The notes beneath the pieces are model-generated. The model saw only the letters and a program-made list of their open reading frames with translations. It made no database searches and had not been told where the DNA came from. A stretch of 64,000 nt of DNA from Herbaspirillum sp. CF444 (GTDB lineage Bacteria; Pseudomonadota; Gammaproteobacteria; Burkholderiales; Burkholderiaceae_D), in assembly GCF_000282135.1 (NCBI RefSeq), contig NZ_AKJW01000015.1:1-64000 (forward strand). The letters are read 5' to 3'. A program made the translations under genes and the position numbers. Of the stretch, positions 1-8,842 are shown in pieces; the stretch's first letter is position 1; each line of letters starts with the position of its first letter.

Positions 1-57
1 GGCGGGCCGCCGCAACCGGATCAACAGCGCAATAGTGCAATAGCGCGGCGGCCCGCC
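1..57. repeat. Inverted repeat upstream of livH
   Basis: Perfect 13-bp inverted repeat (arms 1-13 and 45-57, GGCGGGCCGCCGC and its complement) with a 31-nt loop and no T-run directly after it. It lies just before the livH permease gene. Such hairpins between a binding-protein gene and its permease genes commonly act as partial terminators or mRNA stabilisers; that role is inferred here, and the upstream gene is outside the window. Confidence 0.5.
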
Positions 58-118
58 ATTCGGATTCAATTTTTATCGCAGGTATTTACGGCGCGTAAAT
101 ATCGTTAAGGGGAAATTT

Positions 119-985
119 ATGACTTGGGAAATTTTGGTGCAGACCCTGGCGTCCGGTTTGTTGATCGGACTGATTTATGCGCTCGTAGCGATTGGTCTGA
201 CGTTGATCTTCGGCGTCATGGACATCGTCAATTTCGCGCACGGCGAATTTCTGATGTTCGGCATGTACTCCAGCTTCTGGCTGTTCGCGCTGTATGCGCT
301 GGATCCTATTTTCACCTTGCCGCTGACAGCCTTGTTCCTGTTCGCGCTGGGCACCGTGTTGTACAAGCTGGTGATCCGCAAGATCACCAATGCGCCGATG
401 GTGTCGCAGATATTCACCACCTTCGGGCTGATGATCCTGTTCCGCGGCATCGCGCAGTTTTTCTGGAAGGCCGATTTCCGCACCGTCGAAAACTCGATGG
501 TCGCCGGCCACGTCTCGATCGGCGGCATCCAGATCGGTTCGCCGCAGCTGACCGCCGGCCTCGGCGCGATCATCGTGACCGCCGTGATCTACCTGTTCCT
601 GACGCGCACCAAGCTTGGCGCCGCGCTCGAAGCGACCGCGGCCGACAAGGAAGCGGCGCAGCTCATGGGCATCGATTCGCAAAAAATGTTCGCGCTGGCC
701 TGGGGTGTCGGCGCCGCTTGTGCCGGCGTGGCGGGCGCGTTGCTGTCGACCTTCTTCCCGATCTTTCCGGAAGTCGGCGCCAACTTCATTCTGATCGCTT
801 TCGTCGTGGTTAACCTGGGCGGCTTCGGCAGCGTGGTCGGCGCCTTGATTGCCGGCGTGCTGGTGGGCGTGATCGAAGTGATGGGCGGTCTCTTTCTGGG
901 ACCGCAATACAAGATGGCGATCGTGCTGGTGCTGTTCCTGACGGTGCTGATGTTCCGTCCGCAGGGATTGATGGGCAAGGCCTGA
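119..985 (+). CDS. livH: Branched-chain amino acid/amide ABC transporter permease (LivH type)
   Basis: A 288-aa inner-membrane permease of the LivH family, one of the two channel subunits of a HAAT-type ABC importer. The protein is almost entirely hydrophobic helices, and the family N-terminal signature GLIYALVAIGLTLIFGVMDI is present at about residues 18-37. The length is normal. The ATG at 119 follows AAGGGG with a 6-nt spacer. It heads a tight livH-livM-livG-livF run. The substrate is unknown: family members carry branched-chain amino acids, amides or urea, and the binding protein that would decide is not in the window. Confidence 0.93.
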   Translation: MTWEILVQTLASGLLIGLIYALVAIGLTLIFGVMDIVNFAHGEFLMFGMYSSFWLFALYALDPIFTLPLTALFLFALGTVLYKLVIRKITNAPMVSQIFTTFGLMILFRGIAQFFWKADFRTVENSMVAGHVSIGGIQIGSPQLTAGLGAIIVTAVIYLFLTRTKLGAALEATAADKEAAQLMGIDSQKMFALAWGVGAACAGVAGALLSTFFPIFPEVGANFILIAFVVVNLGGFGSVVGALIAGVLVGVIEVMGGLFLGPQYKMAIVLVLFLTVLMFRPQGLMGKA

Positions 986-1018
986 GCCTGACCACGATAT
1001 TTATTCAGAGAGGATTCC

Positions 1019-2068
1019 ATGCTCAAAACAACTTCCAGCCTGCCGCTGACGCCGGGCGCGTCAACCGGCGGCTTTAACAAGATCCACGCCTTGCTGGTCG
1101 CGCTGCTCGTACTGGCGCTGGCCTTGCCGCTCTATATCACCAGCCCGTCGCATCAGAACCTGGCGATCCTGATTCTGATGGCCGCGCAGATCGGCGTGGC
1201 CTGGAACATCGTCGGCGGCTATGCCGGCCAGGTGTCGCTCGGCCATGTCGCGTTCTACGGCATCGGCGCTTACACCTCGGCGATTTTGTTTTCGATCTAC
1301 GGTATCAATCCATGGATCGCCATGATCGTCGGTGGCGTCATCGCCGCGCTGGTCAGCCTGGTGATCGGGTGGTCCTGCTTCCGCCTCAAGGGCCACTACT
1401 TTGCGATGGCCACGATTGCGGTGGCGGAAATCATCCAGATCGTCTTCACCAACTGGGACTTCGCCGGCGCAGCCGTCGGCCTGACGATACCGATGGGAGA
1501 GGGCGGCTGGGCCAGCATGATCTTTGCCGGCAAGGAGCCGTACTACTACATCGCGCTGGGTCTGCTGCTGCTCACGCTGCTGGCCAATTTCATCATTGAG
1601 CGCAGCTTCCTCGGTTATTACTTCCGCGCCATCAAGGATGAGCCGGATGCAGCGCGCAGCCTCGGTGTAAGCCTCAGCAAGTACAAGCAGATCGCGTTCG
1701 CCGTCAGCAGTTTCTTCACGGCGATGGGCGGCAGCCTGTATGCACAGAAGGAGCTGTACATCGATCCGGCCTCGGTGCTCGGCACCGGCATGTCGATCAA
1801 GATGGCGCTGGTCTCCATCCTCGGCGGCATCGGCACCCTGTTCGGCCCGCTGGTCGGCGCCGGCCTGCTGACCGCCATTGAAGAAGGCACGCGCACCATG
1901 TTCGGCGGCTCCGGCCGCGGCACCGACCTGATCATTTACGCCGCGCTGATCATCGTCATCGCGGTGTATTACCCGAACGGCATCCTCGGCTACATCAAGA
2001 GCACGTTCGCACGCCGCAAAGCGGTCAAGGCGCAAGCTGAAAAAGCGGCAAAGGAGGAGTCCAAATGA
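1019..2068 (+). CDS. livM: Branched-chain amino acid/amide ABC transporter permease (LivM type)
   Basis: A 349-aa inner-membrane permease, partner of the preceding LivH protein. Multiple hydrophobic helices begin near residue 25, and the LivM-type motif GYAGQVSLGHVAFYGIGAYT lies around residues 67-86. The C-terminus is a cytoplasmic Lys/Ala-rich tail. AGAGAGGA sits 4 nt before the ATG. The last codons overlap livG by 4 nt (ATGA), which indicates translational coupling. Confidence 0.93.
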   Translation: MLKTTSSLPLTPGASTGGFNKIHALLVALLVLALALPLYITSPSHQNLAILILMAAQIGVAWNIVGGYAGQVSLGHVAFYGIGAYTSAILFSIYGINPWIAMIVGGVIAALVSLVIGWSCFRLKGHYFAMATIAVAEIIQIVFTNWDFAGAAVGLTIPMGEGGWASMIFAGKEPYYYIALGLLLLTLLANFIIERSFLGYYFRAIKDEPDAARSLGVSLSKYKQIAFAVSSFFTAMGGSLYAQKELYIDPASVLGTGMSIKMALVSILGGIGTLFGPLVGAGLLTAIEEGTRTMFGGSGRGTDLIIYAALIIVIAVYYPNGILGYIKSTFARRKAVKAQAEKAAKEESK

Positions 2069-2778
2069 GTCTGCTACGCGTTGAAAACGTCTACAAGAAG
2101 TTCGGCGGCCTGACCGCCAACCAGGATATCTCCTTCACGGTCCAGGCTGGTGAAATCGTCGGCCTGATCGGCCCCAACGGCGCCGGCAAGACCACCATGT
2201 TCAACTGCATCGCCGGTTACTCGCCGCCGACCACCGGCGACATCTGGCTGGAGGACATGAAGATTTCCGGCATGACGCCGGAGCAGTGCGCCCGCGTCGG
2301 CATCGGCCGCACCTTCCAGGTGGCGCGCACCTTCACCAGCATGACCGCGCTGGAAAACGTCATGGTCGGCGTTTTCCTCAACGAGCGTGGCGTGGGCGCC
2401 GCACGTCGCACCGCGCAAGCGCTGCTGGACTTCGTCAACCTCGGCCGCTTCGCCGACAAGCCGGCCGGCAGCATGACCATCAGCGAACAGCGTCGCCTGG
2501 CAGTGGCGCGCGCGCTGGCGGTCAAGCCGAAGCTGTTGCTGATGGACGAAGTCATGGCCGGTCTCAATCCGACCGAAGTGCGCGAGACCGTCGACGTGGT
2601 GCTGAAAATCCGCGACCAGGGTATTTCCTGCCTGATCGTCGAACACGTGCTGGAAGGCATCATGCCGATCGCCAACCAGATCGTGGTGCTCGATTACGGC
2701 AAGAAGATTGCCGACGGTTCGCCGCAGGACGTATCCAACGATCCGCATGTGATCGCCGCCTATTTGGGAGATGAATGA
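2065..2778 (+). CDS. livG: Branched-chain amino acid/amide ABC transporter ATP-binding protein (LivG type)
   Basis: A 237-aa cytoplasmic ATPase energising the LivHM channel. The Walker A motif GPNGAGKTT is at about residues 36-44. The signature region reads SISEQ-like ([14 protein letters not shown]) rather than LSGGQ, as is common in LivG-type subunits, and Walker B is [11 protein letters not shown]. The protein ends in the usual LivG C-terminus with HVIAAYLG. It overlaps livM and livF by 4 nt each. Confidence 0.93.
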   Translation: MSLLRVENVYKKFGGLTANQDISFTVQAGEIVGLIGPNGAGKTTMFNCIAGYSPPTTGDIWLEDMKISGMTPEQCARVGIGRTFQVARTFTSMTALENVMVGVFLNERGVGAARRTAQALLDFVNLGRFADKPAGSMTISEQRRLAVARALAVKPKLLLMDEVMAGLNPTEVRETVDVVLKIRDQGISCLIVEHVLEGIMPIANQIVVLDYGKKIADGSPQDVSNDPHVIAAYLGDE

Positions 2779-3485
2779 TGCTACAGGTGAGAAATCTGCG
2801 AGCCAGCTACGACGGCGTGCTGGCCCTGTCCAAAGTCGATATCGACGTCAAGCCGGGCAGCCTGGTGGCGCTGGTGGGCGGCAACGGCAACGGCAAGTCG
2901 ACCACGCTGCGCGCGATTGCCGGCCTCAATAAAGTCGACGACGGCAGCATCGTGTTCGACAACACCGATATCGGCAAGGTGCCGGCTTTCGACCGTGTCG
3001 GCCTCGGCCTGTCGCTGGTGCCGGAAGGCCGCCGCCTGTTCGGTCGCCTGACCGTGCAGCGCAACCTGGAGCTGGGCGCCTATACGCGCAGCGACAAGCA
3101 CGAGATCGCCGAGTCGATCGAAGACATGTACGCCACCTTCCCCATCATCAAGGAGCGTCGTCACCAGCTGGCCGGCACCATGAGCGGCGGCGAGCAGCAG
3201 ATGCTGGCGATCGCGCGCGGCCTCATGGCCAAGCCGCGCCTGCTGCTGCTGGACGAACCGTCGTGGGGCATCGCGCCCAAGTTCGTGACCAAGGTGCTCG
3301 ACACCATCCAGCAGGTCAACGCCAAAGGCGTGTCGATCCTGCTGGTGGAGCAGAACCTGCACAAGGCGCTGGCGATTGCGCATTACGGCTACGTGATCCA
3401 GACCGGCCGCATCGTGATGCAAGGTACCGGCGACGAGCTGCTGCACAACGAAGACATCAAGAAGGCCTACCTCGGAGGACTGTGA
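2775..3485 (+). CDS. livF: Branched-chain amino acid/amide ABC transporter ATP-binding protein (LivF type)
   Basis: A 236-aa second ATPase of the HAAT transporter. The Walker A motif is GGNGNGKST, the signature is MSGGEQQMLAIARGLM, and Walker B is LLLLDEPSWGIAP (LivF usually has EPSLGLAP, so S-W-G-I is a mild variation). The C-terminus KKAYLGG is typical of LivF. It is translationally coupled to livG and followed after 1 nt by the DUF1445 gene, so all five genes probably share one transcript. Confidence 0.93.
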   Translation: MMLQVRNLRASYDGVLALSKVDIDVKPGSLVALVGGNGNGKSTTLRAIAGLNKVDDGSIVFDNTDIGKVPAFDRVGLGLSLVPEGRRLFGRLTVQRNLELGAYTRSDKHEIAESIEDMYATFPIIKERRHQLAGTMSGGEQQMLAIARGLMAKPRLLLLDEPSWGIAPKFVTKVLDTIQQVNAKGVSILLVEQNLHKALAIAHYGYVIQTGRIVMQGTGDELLHNEDIKKAYLGGL

Positions 3486-3486
3486 G

Positions 3487-4275
3487 ATGAAGATGAACAT
3501 GGCAATTTTCGACGATGCCCTGTCCGCCGCCGACCTGCGCGCGCTATGCCGTAGCGGCGAATTCGACGGACCGACCGCAGGCTACGCCGACAATCACGTG
3601 CAGGCCAACCTGATGATCGTGCCGAAGGAGTATGCCTTCGACTTCCTGCTGTTCTGCCAGCGCAATCCCAAGCCTTGCCCGCTGGTGGAAGTGCTGGAGG
3701 CCGGCGCGGTCGAGCCGCGTACGGCGCCCGGTGCGGATTTGCGCAGCGACCTGCCGGGCTATCGCATCTTTGAGAACGGGGTGATGACCAGGGAAGTCGC
3801 CGACATCAGCGAATATTGGCGCGACGATTTGGTGAGCTTTCTGATCGGCTGCAGTTTCTCTTTCGAGAGCGCGCTGATCGAGGGCGGGATTCCCCTGCGT
3901 CACATCGAGCAGCAGCGCAACGTCGCCATGTACAAGACCAACATGCCATGCGTGCCGGCCGGGCGCTTCACCGGTAACGCGGTGGTCAGCATGCGTCCGG
4001 TCAAGAGCCGCGACGTCTCACGCGCGGTGGAAATCACAGCACGCCTGCCGCAGGTGCACGGTGCGCCGGTGCACATCGGCAATCCGCACGCCATCGGCAT
4101 CGCCGATCTGAGGCATCCCGATTTCGGCGACGCGGTCGAGATCATGGACGACGAGTTGCCAGTGTTCTGGGCCTGCGGCGTGACGCCGCAATACGTCGCC
4201 GAACTGAGCAAGCTGCCGTTCTGCATCACACATGCTCCCGGCAAGATGTTCGTTACCGACCGACTCAACGAATAG
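3487..4275 (+). CDS. DUF1445 family putative hydro-lyase (YcsI/D-glutamate cyclase-like)
   Basis: A 262-aa protein of the DUF1445 family, annotated in many genomes as putative hydro-lyase and related to the N-terminal part of mitochondrial D-glutamate cyclase. Family-like segments include VPKEYAFDFLLFCQRNPKPC near residues 39-58, FLIGCSFSFE near 118-127 and YKTNMPCVP near 148-156. GGAGG lies 7 nt before the ATG, which starts immediately after the livF stop. Co-transcription with the ABC importer suggests it acts on the imported amino acid or amide; the actual reaction is not established. Confidence 0.82.
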   Translation: MKMNMAIFDDALSAADLRALCRSGEFDGPTAGYADNHVQANLMIVPKEYAFDFLLFCQRNPKPCPLVEVLEAGAVEPRTAPGADLRSDLPGYRIFENGVMTREVADISEYWRDDLVSFLIGCSFSFESALIEGGIPLRHIEQQRNVAMYKTNMPCVPAGRFTGNAVVSMRPVKSRDVSRAVEITARLPQVHGAPVHIGNPHAIGIADLRHPDFGDAVEIMDDELPVFWACGVTPQYVAELSKLPFCITHAPGKMFVTDRLNE

Positions 4276-4365
4276 CCATGTAAACACTACCGAAGCGGCG
4301 ACCGCGATCGTGGCCGCTGCAGATCCCCAAGCGACGGGAATGTCCGTCATGAACCAAGGAATTTT

Positions 4366-4968
4366 ATGTTGACGCATAAATCCCTGTTGGAAGCGTACGT
4401 CCATGCAAAAGACAAATGCTGTCCTTCACTGATCCACGACATCTACGAGCCGAATGCCGTGCTCAGCATCTCCACCTCCGCCAATGCGGTGGCTTTTCCG
4501 CCGCTGGTGGTGGGCGCCGAAGGCATCGCACAGACGCTGGTGACGGATTTCGCGACGCGCTTTACGCATTGCCGCACGTACTACGTCTGCGACGACCTGA
4601 AGGTGGACGGCGAGCGCATCGAGCAACTGCCGTGGCTGGTGCTGATGCGGGAAGAAGAGACGGCGTCGCTGCGCATCGGCCGCGGCTATTACAACTGGCA
4701 GACGACGCATCACCCGGAACAGTTGTGGCGCGTCAGCGAAATGCACATCCGCATCGATCACATGATGCTGATCGCGGATGTCGCCGGCGATCTTCTGACG
4801 ACCTTGCATTCCTTCCTGCCGTATCCGTGGCTGCCGCCGCGGGTGCTGGATTCATCGTTCGGCTTCATTGCCGAGAGCAGTCCCGATTTCGCCTTCCTGC
4901 GTGAATTCAGGAGCAACAAATTCGACTTGCCGCGCGAGCGGCTGATGCCTTGCACCTCTCACGCCTGA
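4366..4968 (+). CDS. SnoaL/NTF2-like protein
   Basis: A 200-aa soluble protein that resembles the NTF2/SnoaL cone-fold superfamily: an N-terminal helix (LTHKSLLEAYVHAKDKC), then DIYEPNAVLSIS, a GAEGIAQTLVTDFATRF helix and a beta-rich C-terminal half. There is no signal peptide. AAGGA is 5 nt before the ATG. It follows the liv-DUF1445 genes by 90 nt on the same strand, so it may belong to the same pathway. Its function is unknown; the fold call is from pattern only. Confidence 0.6.
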   Translation: MLTHKSLLEAYVHAKDKCCPSLIHDIYEPNAVLSISTSANAVAFPPLVVGAEGIAQTLVTDFATRFTHCRTYYVCDDLKVDGERIEQLPWLVLMREEETASLRIGRGYYNWQTTHHPEQLWRVSEMHIRIDHMMLIADVAGDLLTTLHSFLPYPWLPPRVLDSSFGFIAESSPDFAFLREFRSNKFDLPRERLMPCTSHA

Positions 4969-5178
4969 GGGCGTACTCGGAGCAAGGGCATCCACAGAAT
5001 GGCGGCGCGCAGCGCAAGAAAAGCGTTGCACGTCCGGCAGTTCTCTTTGACAGCGGCAGGGCAAAAGGCCAATTGCCTTGCCGTTGCCGAAGAGCAGGCG
5101 CGTACCGGCAAGGGGCAGGGCGCGCACAAGCTTTGACCGGTACGCGGTTTTTCGTTTTCATTCAATTGGGGAATCACA

Positions 5179-6255
5179 ATGAAACATAAAGTCTTGGCTG
5201 CGGCAGCTCTTGCCGCCGCCGGCATGTACGGAGCACCGGCGCTGGCGCAGTCTTCCGTAACCATCTACGGGCTGATCGATACCGGCCTCGTGGTCGAAAG
5301 CGGCGGTTCTGCAGGCCACGTCACCAAGCTGACCAGCGGCATCAGCGGCGGTTCGCGCATCGGCTTCAAGGGCACCGAAGATCTGGGCGGCGGCATGTCG
5401 GCGCTGTTCCTGCTCGAAAGCGGCTTCCAGAACGACACCGGCGCATTGGGACAGGGCGGCTTGCTGTTCGGCCGTCAAAGCTATGTCGGCCTGGGCGGCG
5501 GCTTCGGTACGGTGACCGCCGGTCGCCAGTACACGCCGCAATACCTGGTGCTGTCGGCCGTCGATCCTTTCGGCACCGGCTACGCCGGCGATGCTGCAAA
5601 CCTGATGCCGAATACCGGCAACGGCGCCAGCCGCATGGACAACACCGTCAAGTACGCCACGCCGAATTTCGGCGGCGTGACGGCTGAACTGGCTTACGGC
5701 TTCGGCGAAACCGCAGGAAGCACCAAAGCCTCGAGCCAGATCGGTGCAGCGGTCGGCTATGCCAACGGTCCGTTGAATGTTCGCCTGGGTTTCCACGGTC
5801 GCAACAACGATACGACAACCACCGAGACGGGTACGGGCCGCAGCACCTTGCTGGGCGCAACCTATAACTTTGGTCCGGTCAAGTTGCATGCCGCCTACGG
5901 CATCAACAAAGGCCTCAACAGTTCGCCGCTGCGCAATACGGTCAATCAGTACGGTACCGGTGCTGTCGTTGCTTCCACCGACAGCGCGGACATGCTGGTC
6001 GGCGTGACCGTTCCGTTTGGCGCGCAACATACCTTCCTGGCGTCTTACATCCACAAGAACGACAAGACCGCATTGAACCAGGATGCAAATCAGTATGCGC
6101 TGGGCTACCGCTATGCCCTGTCCAAGCGTACTGACCTGTATGCGATGTATGCGCACATCACGAACAAGAACGGCGCGAATTACACCGTGGGCAGTTCGAT
6201 TGAAGCAGGTAGCGGCAACAGTGCCTGGAACGCTGGCATTCGCCATACGTTCTAA
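5179..6255 (+). CDS. Outer-membrane porin, Burkholderia/OmpC-like type
   Basis: A 358-aa general-diffusion porin. It has a signal peptide ending ALAQ (about residues 1-24), then SSVTIYGLIDTGLVVESGG, the usual first strand of betaproteobacterial porins; FKGTEDLGGGMSALFLLESGF follows, and the protein ends in aromatic NAGIRHTF as required for outer-membrane insertion. Alternating Tyr/Gly-rich beta strands fill the rest. The 210-nt upstream gap contains an imperfect hairpin (CGGCAGGGCAA / TTGCCTTGCCG near 5053-5086) but no gene. Confidence 0.93.
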   Translation: MKHKVLAAAALAAAGMYGAPALAQSSVTIYGLIDTGLVVESGGSAGHVTKLTSGISGGSRIGFKGTEDLGGGMSALFLLESGFQNDTGALGQGGLLFGRQSYVGLGGGFGTVTAGRQYTPQYLVLSAVDPFGTGYAGDAANLMPNTGNGASRMDNTVKYATPNFGGVTAELAYGFGETAGSTKASSQIGAAVGYANGPLNVRLGFHGRNNDTTTTETGTGRSTLLGATYNFGPVKLHAAYGINKGLNSSPLRNTVNQYGTGAVVASTDSADMLVGVTVPFGAQHTFLASYIHKNDKTALNQDANQYALGYRYALSKRTDLYAMYAHITNKNGANYTVGSSIEAGSGNSAWNAGIRHTF

Positions 6256-6280
6256 GCGTCCTTCCGGCGACGGGGCGCGG

Positions 6281-6309
6281 GCCGGGTGGCTCCTGGAAAA
6301 ACACCCGGC
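6281..6309 (+). terminator. Possible porin terminator hairpin
   Basis: 8-bp inverted repeat GCCGGGTG / CACCCGGC (6281-6288 and 6302-6309), 26 nt after the porin stop. There is no clear T-run, so it may be a weak terminator or only an mRNA 3'-end stabiliser. Confidence 0.4.
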
Positions 6310-6497
6310 TTGCGGCCTTGTTCTCCGGGCCTGATTGCCGGCGGCTTTGAGATTTGTCGATTGTGGTCGGGCCGGTATCCCGATGGCAGTCGACGGATTC
6401 TTTCTTGAGGGAAGCCGCCGGCCAGGCAGCCGGATTGCGGGCATTGCAACGCGCAGGACTCTGCAAATAAAAATTTGCGAATCGAAGGGAGTGGCAA

Positions 6498-8162
6498 ATG
6501 AAGAAACTGACTCGCCTCAATATTGGACAACGCCTCGGTCTCGGCTTCGGCGTGGTCATCTTGCTGATGCTGGCGCTGACCGTGATCGGCGTATACCGCC
6601 TGAACCAGATCAACGGCAACATCCGCAGCATCGCCAACGATTCTTATCCGCGCACCGTGATGGCGAACACCGTCAAGGGCGCGCTCGACGAAACGGCGCG
6701 CAGCATGCGCAACCTGCTGTTCATGAGCACCGTCGACGAGATCAAGGGCGAGCTGGACGCCATTGCACGCGCCGGCGGCGTCATCGACGAGACGCTCAAA
6801 CGCCTCGCCGGGGACACGACTTCCGCGGAAGGAAAACGCATGCTCGATGCGGTCAATGCCGCGCGAGCGCAGTACACCCCCGTGCTGAATAATTTCCTGG
6901 CGGCGGTCAAGGACGGTCAGGTGGAGCAGGCGCGCGACCTCATCCTGCCGGAGATCGCCCCTTATCAGGCCGCCTACTTCAAGGCGCTGGACAATCTGAT
7001 CGCTTTTCAAGGCCGTGGCATGGAGCAGGCCGGGCAAGAGGCGGAGCATGTCTCCGGCGCCGCCAGCGTGCTGATGATCGCCATGGCGATCATCGCCACC
7101 TTGCTGGCGGTGCTGGTCGGTTATTCGGTCATGCGCAGCATCACGCGTCCGCTCAACGCCGCCATCAACATCGCAGAGCGCGTCGCCGGCGGCGATCTGT
7201 CGGTGCGCGTCGAAAGAACGGCGCAAGACGAAACCGGCAAACTGCTGGCCGCGCTGCAGGACATGCGCGACGGCCTGGTCAGTGCGGTGACGCAGGTGCG
7301 CGACGGCTCCGATGCGATTTCCGTCGCTGCGCGCGAGATCGCCGACGGCAATGCGAATCTGTCGGCGCGCACCGAACTGCAGGCCAGCACGCTGGAGGAA
7401 ACCGCCAGTTCGATGCTGGAGCTGACCGACGCCGTGAACCACAATGCCGACAATGCGCGCCAGGCCAACCAACTGGTGCTCAACGCTTCGCAGGTGGCAA
7501 TGCAGGGCGGCGAAGTGGTGACCCAGGTGGTCAGCACCATGAAGGAAATCAAGGACAGCTCGCGCCAGATCGTCGAGATCATCGGAGTGATCGACGGCAT
7601 CGCCTTCCAGACCAACATCCTGGCGCTGAATGCCGCCGTGGAAGCGGCACGCGCCGGCGAGCAGGGCCGCGGCTTTGCGGTGGTGGCGGCGGAAGTGCGC
7701 GGACTGGCGCAACGCAGCGCCTCGGCGGCGAAGGAAATCGCCGGCCTGATCCAGAATTCGGTCAGGAAAGTCGATGCGGGCAGCGAGCTGGTGGACGCCG
7801 CCGGCAACACCATGCAGGACATCGTGCGCAGCGTGAAACACGTGGCCGACATCATGGTCGAGATTTCGGCCGCCAGCGAAGAGCAGAGCGCCGGCATCCG
7901 CCAGATCAACGACGCCATCGAACAGATCGACGACATGACGCAGCAAAACTCGGCGCTGGTGGAGCAGGCCGCCGCCGCGACGCAAAGCATGCACGACCAG
8001 TCGGTGGCGCTGGGACGGGCGGTGGCGATTTTCAAGATCGATCCGCGCAGCGAGTTGGCGGAGGACGGCAAGGCGCCGGTGGAATTGAAGACGCTGGAGG
8101 TCCCGGAAGGCGACAAGCGTGGATTGCTGCGTATGGCGTCGACGCGTCGCCTGCGCGGCTAA
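6498..8162 (+). CDS. Methyl-accepting chemotaxis protein
   Basis: A 554-aa inner-membrane chemoreceptor. TM1 is at about residues 12-34, a helical periplasmic four-helix-bundle ligand domain runs to about 185, TM2 is near 190-212 and a HAMP domain follows. The signalling domain contains the conserved hairpin [20 protein letters not shown] and [18 protein letters not shown]. There is no C-terminal NWETF-like CheR pentapeptide. The ligand is unknown; placement after a porin and the liv block might hint at a shared nutrient but proves nothing. Confidence 0.92.
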   Translation: MKKLTRLNIGQRLGLGFGVVILLMLALTVIGVYRLNQINGNIRSIANDSYPRTVMANTVKGALDETARSMRNLLFMSTVDEIKGELDAIARAGGVIDETLKRLAGDTTSAEGKRMLDAVNAARAQYTPVLNNFLAAVKDGQVEQARDLILPEIAPYQAAYFKALDNLIAFQGRGMEQAGQEAEHVSGAASVLMIAMAIIATLLAVLVGYSVMRSITRPLNAAINIAERVAGGDLSVRVERTAQDETGKLLAALQDMRDGLVSAVTQVRDGSDAISVAAREIADGNANLSARTELQASTLEETASSMLELTDAVNHNADNARQANQLVLNASQVAMQGGEVVTQVVSTMKEIKDSSRQIVEIIGVIDGIAFQTNILALNAAVEAARAGEQGRGFAVVAAEVRGLAQRSASAAKEIAGLIQNSVRKVDAGSELVDAAGNTMQDIVRSVKHVADIMVEISAASEEQSAGIRQINDAIEQIDDMTQQNSALVEQAAAATQSMHDQSVALGRAVAIFKIDPRSELAEDGKAPVELKTLEVPEGDKRGLLRMASTRRLRG

Positions 8163-8244
8163 TGCCTGCACAGCCGGCGGAACGGGACGCCATGTGCGCA
8201 GTATCGACAATCCATTTTTTAAAAATGCAGATTCAACATCAACT

Positions 8245-8814
8245 ATGCCTACCGACAAAAAAAGCGTGAAGGCCGGCGTGAAGGCCAATTTTGCCCAGCC
8301 AGGCAGTACCCGCAAGGTGCCCATCGTGTCTTCATTGCACCTGGCCTCGGGCAGAAGCAAGGAATTGAGCGAATTCGAATTCGGCATGATCATCGCGAGC
8401 AATGCCTTCAACCGCTGGATAGTGCGTTGCATTTCCGCCGCCGGCATGAAGGACATGACCGCCACCGACGTGCTGGTGCTGCATCACATCAATCACCGTG
8501 CGCGTGAAAAGAAGCTGGCCGACATCGCTTTCATCCTCAACATCGAAGATGCGCACATCGTCAACTACTCGCTCAAGAAGTTGCACGCGCAAGGTCTCGT
8601 CAACACAGAACGGCGCGGCAAGGAAGTGTTGTATTCGACCAATGAGGCAGGACAGGATCTGTGCAAGCGCTACTACGAAATCCGCGAGCGATTGCTGGTG
8701 TCGGGGCTGACCGGCGACGATGCAGAAAGCTTCGAACTGGCGGAACTGGCGCGCTTCCTCCGGATTCTCTCGGGCCTGTATGAACAGGCCGCGCGTTCGG
8801 CGACGTCGATGTAG
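8245..8814 (+). CDS. Winged-helix transcriptional regulator (MarR-like)
   Basis: A 189-aa protein with a winged-helix domain: TATDVLVLHHINHRAREKKL, ADIAFILNIEDAHIVNYSLKK as recognition region, then GLVNTERRGKEVLYSTNEAG as the wing. It resembles the predicted MarR-type HTH proteins of Proteobacteria. The reading frame opens at 8119 inside the MCP gene; the ATG at 8245 is preferred because the extra N-terminal residues are Cys/Arg-rich and look non-coding. Targets are unknown. Confidence 0.72.
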   Translation: MPTDKKSVKAGVKANFAQPGSTRKVPIVSSLHLASGRSKELSEFEFGMIIASNAFNRWIVRCISAAGMKDMTATDVLVLHHINHRAREKKLADIAFILNIEDAHIVNYSLKKLHAQGLVNTERRGKEVLYSTNEAGQDLCKRYYEIRERLLVSGLTGDDAESFELAELARFLRILSGLYEQAARSATSM

Positions 8815-8818
8815 GCAA

Positions 8819-8840
8819 GCGACGCCGATGCCGGCGTCGC
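8819..8840. terminator. Hairpin between convergent genes
   Basis: 9-bp inverted repeat GCGACGCCG / CGGCGTCGC (8819-8827, 8832-8840) with a 4-nt loop between the ends of two convergent genes. A bidirectional terminator role is inferred; there is no T-run. Confidence 0.45.
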
Positions 8841-8842
8841 GG

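Noticed and set aside
8119-8244. Upstream extension of the winged-helix gene overlapping the MCP
   Set aside because: Residues are Cys/Arg-rich without similarity to the domain; an ATG at 8245 gives a complete winged-helix protein.
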